Shown piece after piece: positions 59,350 to 64,000 of a stretch of 64,000 nucleotides of DNA. Each line of letters starts with the position of its first letter. The first letter of the stretch is position 1. The notes beneath the pieces were generated by a model that was not told where the DNA came from, made no database searches, and saw only the letters and a program-made list of their open reading frames with translations. A program made the translations under genes and the position numbers. The stretch covers positions 1 through 64,000 of the forward strand of contig NZ_SSMX01000021.1 in assembly GCF_004799515.1 (NCBI RefSeq), in the 5' to 3' direction. The DNA is from Phenylobacterium sp. (lineage in GTDB: Bacteria; Pseudomonadota; Alphaproteobacteria; Caulobacterales; Caulobacteraceae).

Positions 59350-59841
59350 TTAGGAACCCAGTCCTGTCTTTTTGAGCACCCCGGTCTTTTTGAGCACCGA
59401 GGAGAAACTCATCATCGGGGCGCCGTCCCGCGACGCATTGGAGATGATCCCGCGCACGAAGACCATGGAGCGCGCGGCCTTCACCACCTCGCCGCGGCAT
59501 TCCACGAGGTCGCCGATCCCCGCCGAGCCGACGAACTCGCCGTTGAAGGTGGCTGTGACGCTGTTCGTGCCGTCGATGGCCTCGCGGGCGATCCAGAACA
59601 GGCAGAAGTCGGCGAAGGTCATGACGCAGCCACCGTGCATGAACATCCCGCCGTTCATGTGTTTGCGCTCGGCGCGGAAGGCGCAGACCCGCGCGCCCGC
59701 TTCGTCGATCCGGCAGTAGAACGGCCCCGCCAGGTCCTCGAATGGGTCGCCGCCCGGATACGAGCTCCAGCCCGCCCACTCGCCCTCGGTCACGACCCGC
59801 AGCTTCGAGGCGTAGTTGTTGTCTTCGGCCGCGCCGTCCAT
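59350..59841 (-). CDS. PaaI-family hotdog thioesterase
   Basis: HMNGGMFMHGGCVMTFADFCLFWIAREAIDGTNSVTATFNGEFVGSAGIGDLVECRGEVVKAARSMVFVRGII. Confidence 0.82.
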   Translation of the reverse strand: MDGAAEDNNYASKLRVVTEGEWAGWSSYPGGDPFEDLAGPFYCRIDEAGARVCAFRAERKHMNGGMFMHGGCVMTFADFCLFWIAREAIDGTNSVTATFNGEFVGSAGIGDLVECRGEVVKAARSMVFVRGIISNASRDGAPMMSFSSVLKKTGVLKKTGLGS

Positions 59842-59899
59842 GTTCCCAATCTGTTCCAGTTGAGCTAGAGGTCATATCCTCAAAGCATGGGGGAGATGC

Positions 59900-60691
59900 A
59901 TGGGAAAGGGTGGGTTGTTTGGATTCCTGGGTCGCGGGCGCACAGCGCCGCTTACGATCGAGGAGTTCAGGGGTCGCGTGATCGCAGAGGTCTCCAGACG
60001 GGACCCGAGCGTCAAAGCGGAGACCGATGGTGAGGCCGCACTGGTCCGAGAGAACGGCGATTGGACCACGGTGACGCATCCGTATCACTTGTATCGACAA
60101 CATCCGCGCGCGTTGGATTCGCTCGTGGAACAGGCTGCGAATTTCTTTTTCGACAAACCGGTTTCGGCGACGCCCGAAGGTCTCGTTGTCGTCGTGCGTT
60201 CGACGGACAGCTCAGCTGAGGACTATCAAGCCAATGACAGAGGCTTGGCTCGACCCATCTTGGGAAATCTCATCGCCATCGCTGTGATGGACACGCCAGA
60301 GCGGAGCGCATTCCTCAGAGCGAGCGTGTTGCGAAATCAGCTTGGAATGGATGACGCCGCGATTTGGGCGCGAGCTTTGGGGAATCTTCGAACCCGTGTG
60401 AAAATGGTCCCGCCCATACTAGAGCCGGGACGCGTGGCCACCCTGGCTACGAAGGTCGGACTGGCCTCCAGCCTTCTTGCGGATGACGCCTTCTGGAACC
60501 ATTCCAATCTGGCGGGCGCCGGCGATCTGGTGGTTTCTCCCATCGAACTCGACAAGCTCATTGTCGCCAAAGTGAGCGAGGGCGAACTCATCCAAACCCT
60601 GAGGCGCGTCGCTGAGGGCTATAGGACGGCGAACTTCCTCAGCGACCGCCTGCTGCTTCGTCGGAATGGCGTCTGGGAGGAATTCGAATAG
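59900..60691 (+). CDS. DUF1444-like hypothetical protein
   Basis: FRGRVIAEVSRRDPSVKAETDGEAALVRENGDWTTVTHPYHLYRQHPRALDSLVEQAANFFF...ILEPGRVATLATKVGLASSLLADDAFW; composition visibly less GC-rich than neighbours. Confidence 0.65.
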   Translation: MGKGGLFGFLGRGRTAPLTIEEFRGRVIAEVSRRDPSVKAETDGEAALVRENGDWTTVTHPYHLYRQHPRALDSLVEQAANFFFDKPVSATPEGLVVVVRSTDSSAEDYQANDRGLARPILGNLIAIAVMDTPERSAFLRASVLRNQLGMDDAAIWARALGNLRTRVKMVPPILEPGRVATLATKVGLASSLLADDAFWNHSNLAGAGDLVVSPIELDKLIVAKVSEGELIQTLRRVAEGYRTANFLSDRLLLRRNGVWEEFE

Positions 60692-60766
60692 GGCGCGCCG
60701 AAGGGTTTGCTGCGGGCGGGTTCAAACACTAGTTTGCCGGCGCTCCAACGCCTGCGAGGACCTGTC

Positions 60767-61963
60767 ATGAAGCGCGCCGCCATCGTCTCTCCCATCCGCA
60801 CCGCCGTCGGCAAATACATGGGCGCGCTGTCGGACATGACCGCCGGCGACCTGGGTGCGGTGGTGCTGAAGGCGTTGGTGGAGCGCACGGGCGTCGATCC
60901 GGGCAGGATCGACGACGTGATCTTCGCCCAGGGCTACGGCTCGGGCGAGGCGCCGTGCATCGCGCGGTGGTCGGCGCTGGCGGCGGGCCTGCCGATCGAG
61001 GTGCCGGGCTACCAGCTCGACCGCCGTTGCGGATCGGGCCTGCAGGCGGTGGTGGACGCCGCGATGATGGTGCAGACCGGCGTCGCCGACGTGGTGGTGG
61101 CCGGCGGCGTCGAGAGCATGAGCAACGTCGAGTACTACACCACCGACATGCGCAAGGGCGCGCGGGCCGGGTCGGTGACCATGCACGACCGCCTGGCGCG
61201 CGGGCGGGTGATGAGCCAGCCCATCGAGCGCTTCGGGGTGATCAGCGGTATGATCGAGACCGCCGACAACCTGGCGCGCGACTACCAGATCAGCCGCGAG
61301 GCCTCGGACGAATACGCCGCCGAGAGCCACAAGCGCGCCGCAGCCGCTTGGGCGGACGGCAAGTTCGACGATGAGGTCGTGCCGGTCTCGGTGCCCCAGA
61401 AGAAGGGCGATCCGATCGTCTTCGCCAAGGATGAGGGCGTGCGGCCCGACGCGACGGCGGAGAGCCTCGGCAAGCTGCGCCCCATCGAGAAGGACGGCGT
61501 GGTCACCGCCGGCAACGCCAGCCAGCAGAATGACGCCGCCGCCGCCTGCCTGGTGGTCGCCGAGGACAAGCTGGAGGAGCTCGGCCTGGAGCCCATGGGC
61601 TATTTCGTGAGCTGGGCGGCGGCGGGCTGCGACCCCTCGCGCATGGGCATCGGCCCGGTGCCGGCGGTGAAGCGCCTGTTCGAACGCACCGGCCTCTCCT
61701 GGGACGACATCGACCTCGTGGAGTTGAACGAGGCCTTCGCGCCGCAGGTGTTGGCGGTGCTCAAGGGCTGGGGCTGGGACGAGCGCGACCGGCTGAACGT
61801 CAACGGTTCCGGCATCTCGCTCGGCCACCCGATCGGCGCCACCGGCGGACGCATCCTCGCCAACCTGCTGCGCGAGCTGCAGCGGCGTGACGGCAAGTAT
61901 GGCCTGGAGACCATGTGCATCGGCGGCGGCCAGGGCATCGCCGCCATCTTCGAGCGCGCCTGA
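60767..61963 (+). CDS. Acetyl-CoA C-acyltransferase (thiolase)
   Basis: MKRAAIVSPIRTAVGKYMGALSDM, YQLDRRCGSGLQAVVDAAMM, VVAGGVESMSNVEYY, LNEAFAPQVLAVLKGW, NVNGSGISLGHPIGATGGRI. Confidence 0.95.
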   Translation: MKRAAIVSPIRTAVGKYMGALSDMTAGDLGAVVLKALVERTGVDPGRIDDVIFAQGYGSGEAPCIARWSALAAGLPIEVPGYQLDRRCGSGLQAVVDAAMMVQTGVADVVVAGGVESMSNVEYYTTDMRKGARAGSVTMHDRLARGRVMSQPIERFGVISGMIETADNLARDYQISREASDEYAAESHKRAAAAWADGKFDDEVVPVSVPQKKGDPIVFAKDEGVRPDATAESLGKLRPIEKDGVVTAGNASQQNDAAAACLVVAEDKLEELGLEPMGYFVSWAAAGCDPSRMGIGPVPAVKRLFERTGLSWDDIDLVELNEAFAPQVLAVLKGWGWDERDRLNVNGSGISLGHPIGATGGRILANLLRELQRRDGKYGLETMCIGGGQGIAAIFERA

Positions 61964-61966
61964 CCC

Positions 61967-63115
61967 ATGGCGCTGGATCCCGAAACCCGCGAACAGCTGA
62001 TCGACACCGTCGCCCGCTTCGTCGCCGAACGCTTGCGGCCTTTGGAGGCGAAGGTGTCGGAAGACGACGCCATCTCGCCGGAGGTGATCGAGGAGATGAA
62101 GGGCCTGGGGCTCTTCGGCCTGTCGATCCCCGAAGCCTATGGCGGCCTGGACCTCTCGATGGAGGACGAGTGCCTGGTGGCCGTGGAGCTCGGCCGCACA
62201 AGCCCGGCCTTCCGCTCGGCCTTCGGCACCAACGTCGGCATCGGCAGCCAGGGGCTGGTGATGTTCGGCACCGAGGATCAGAAGCAGAAGTACCTGCCGG
62301 GCATCGCCTCGGGCGAGATCATCACCTCCTTCGCGCTCACCGAACCCGAGGCGGGGTCGGACAGCGCCAACGTCCAGACCCGCGCCATCCTGGACGGCGA
62401 CCACTATGTGCTGAACGGGTCGAAGCGGTACATCACCAACGCCAACAAGGCCGACCTTTTCACGGTCATGGCGCGGTCCGATCCCGACAAGCCCGGCGCG
62501 GGCGGCGTCTCGGCCTTCCTGGTGGAGCGCAATCTGCCCGGCCTGTCGGTGGGCAAGCCCGAGAAGAAGATGGGCCAACAGGGCGCCCACATCTGCGACG
62601 TGATCTTCGACAATGTCCGCGTGCCCGTGGAGAACCGCCTGGGACGCGAAGGCGAAGGCTTCAAGGTCGCCATGCAGGTGCTGGACCGCGGCCGGCTGCA
62701 CATCTCGGCGGTCTGCATCGGCGTCGCCGAGCGGCTGATCAAGGACTGCGTGGCCTACATGGGCGAGCGCAAGCAGTTCGGCCAGGCGCTGTCGAACTTC
62801 CAGCTGCTGCAGGGGATGATCGCCGACTCCAAGACCGAGAGCCTGGCGGCTAAGGCGCTCACCATGGAGACCGCCCGCAAGCGCGACGCCGGCCAGAACA
62901 TTACGATGGAGGCCGCGGCCGCGAAGTATTTTGCTTCGGAAATGGTGGGGCGGGTGGCGGACCGGGCGGTGCAGATCTTCGGCGGCGCCGGCTATGTCGC
63001 TGATTACGGCATAGAGCGGTTCTACCGCGACGTGCGCATCTTCCGTATCTACGAGGGCGCCAGCCAGATCCAGCAGGTGGTCATCGCCCGCGAGACCCTG
63101 AAGCGGGGCGGCTGA
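61967..63115 (+). CDS. Acyl-CoA dehydrogenase
   Basis: LFGLSIPEAYGGLDLSMEDECLVAVELGR, SFALTEPEAGSDSANVQTRA, MQVLDRGRLHISAVCIGVAERL, QIFGGAGYVADYGIERFYRDVRIFRIYEGASQIQ. Confidence 0.95.
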   Translation: MALDPETREQLIDTVARFVAERLRPLEAKVSEDDAISPEVIEEMKGLGLFGLSIPEAYGGLDLSMEDECLVAVELGRTSPAFRSAFGTNVGIGSQGLVMFGTEDQKQKYLPGIASGEIITSFALTEPEAGSDSANVQTRAILDGDHYVLNGSKRYITNANKADLFTVMARSDPDKPGAGGVSAFLVERNLPGLSVGKPEKKMGQQGAHICDVIFDNVRVPVENRLGREGEGFKVAMQVLDRGRLHISAVCIGVAERLIKDCVAYMGERKQFGQALSNFQLLQGMIADSKTESLAAKALTMETARKRDAGQNITMEAAAAKYFASEMVGRVADRAVQIFGGAGYVADYGIERFYRDVRIFRIYEGASQIQQVVIARETLKRGG

Positions 63116-63435
63116 TGAGCGAGGTCCTGGAGACCGCGATCTTCGACCTCCTGGCGAAGGTCGCGCCGGGCAAATCGGTGTCGCCGGAGGAGGTGGCCCG
63201 CGCCGCCGATCCGGAGGGTTGGCGTCGCACCCTGGGCCACGTCCGCGCCGTGGCCCGCGGGCTGGCGCGGCAGGGCAAGCTCGTGATCCTGCGGCACAAC
63301 AAGGCGGCCGACCCGGACGACTTCAAGGGCGTCTACCGCCTGCGCCTGCCGCTGGCGGGCGAGGGCGTGGTCGAGGAGGGCTCAGAGGGCGACCCTGGGG
63401 GCGACCTTGAGGCGGATGGCGGCGCTGCGACCTGA
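63115..63435 (+). CDS. DUF3253-like small winged-helix protein
   Basis: AIFDLLAKVAPGKSVSPEEVARAADPEGWRRTLGHVRAVARGLARQGKLVILRHNKAADPDDFKGVYRLRL. Confidence 0.75.
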   Translation: MSEVLETAIFDLLAKVAPGKSVSPEEVARAADPEGWRRTLGHVRAVARGLARQGKLVILRHNKAADPDDFKGVYRLRLPLAGEGVVEEGSEGDPGGDLEADGGAAT

Positions 63436-63481
63436 AGGCGCCTCGAAACCGCCGGACCGATATGGCATTGCGAAGCCGACG

Positions 63482-64000
63482 ATGACGCATTTCGCCGCCC
63501 TGATCCTAGCCGCCCTGATGCTCGGGGCCTGCACCCCGCTCATGGTGCAGCAGGCCGGCAATCCGCCGATGGGGTTCTCAGGCCCTCGCATCGAGGCCAC
63601 CGACATCGTCAGCTTCGACGGCGCCAAGCTCGGCCTGTCGGAATGGGACGCTACAAGCGGCGATCCCTGGGCGGTGATCGTCGGCGTCCACGGCATGAAC
63701 GACTACGCCAACGCCTTCCACATGGCCGCGCCCTGGTGGGCCGAGCAGGGCGTCACCACCATCGCCTACGACCAGCGCGGCTTCGGCCGCTCGCCGGGCC
63801 GCGGCATCTGGGCCGGCGACGACCTGATGGTCGAGGACCTGCGCACCGTCGCCGCGCTGGCCCGCGCCAAGTATCCGCGCGCCCTCATCGTGGTGGCCGG
63901 CGAGAGCCTGGGCGGGGCGGTGGCGGCGGAAGCCTTCGCCTCCGACCGGCCGCCCACCGCCGACCGGCTGGTGCTGCTGTCGCCGGCCGTCTGGGGCTGG
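63482..64000 (+). CDS. Alpha/beta hydrolase (lysophospholipase-like), putative lipoprotein; truncated by window edge
   Basis: Hand translation MTHFAALILAALMLGACTPLMVQQAGNPPMGFSGPRIEATDIVSFDGAKLGLSEWD...VIVGVHGMNDYANAFHMAAPWWAEQGVTTIAYDQRGFGRSPGRG...VVAGESLGGAVAAEAFASDRPP; lipobox LGAC. Confidence 0.88.
   Translation, partial: MTHFAALILAALMLGACTPLMVQQAGNPPMGFSGPRIEATDIVSFDGAKLGLSEWDATSGDPWAVIVGVHGMNDYANAFHMAAPWWAEQGVTTIAYDQRGFGRSPGRGIWAGDDLMVEDLRTVAALARAKYPRALIVVAGESLGGAVAAEAFASDRPPTADRLVLLSPAVWGW

Noticed and set aside
60722-62701. 659-aa minus-strand ORF antisense to thiolase and acyl-CoA dehydrogenase
   Set aside because: Spans two clear genes on the opposite strand; no domain signature.

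Overview
High-GC alphaproteobacterial chromosome segment of Caulobacterales type (Caulobacter/Phenylobacterium-like, judged from CtrA, FlbD/FlbE flagellar order and a permuted tmRNA). It is almost fully packed with protein-coding genes. Recognisable blocks are: a truncated HWE/HisKA_2 sensor kinase at the left edge; a GSCFA / 2OG-Fe(II) oxygenase / acyl-CoA synthetase group; a FixL-FixJ-like two-component pair with a divergent single-domain receiver; ctrA with a GANTC/TTAA-rich promoter; flagellar genes fliI-fliJ and fliF-fliG-flbE(fliH)-fliN-flbD-flhA; a two-piece (permuted) ssrA gene next to sspB; ilvB with an apparent BCAA leader-peptide attenuator, translationally coupled to ybaK and split from ilvH; miaA/serB with overlapping divergent start codons; hflK-hflC; an Mrp-family ATPase; a DevBCA-like exporter; and lipid/acyl-CoA metabolism genes. 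I saw no CRISPR array, prophage, or intact IS element. The most useful second-look items are the ssrA/sspB neighbourhood with its decoded tag, the ilvB leader, the ctrA promoter methylation-site cluster, the miaA/serB overlap, the MITE-like inverted repeat at 9.1-9.3 kb, an LLM oxidoreductase ORF with no stop codon at its expected end, and a lower-GC DUF1444-like gene. I did not find convincing evidence for a wholly new defence or mobile system.
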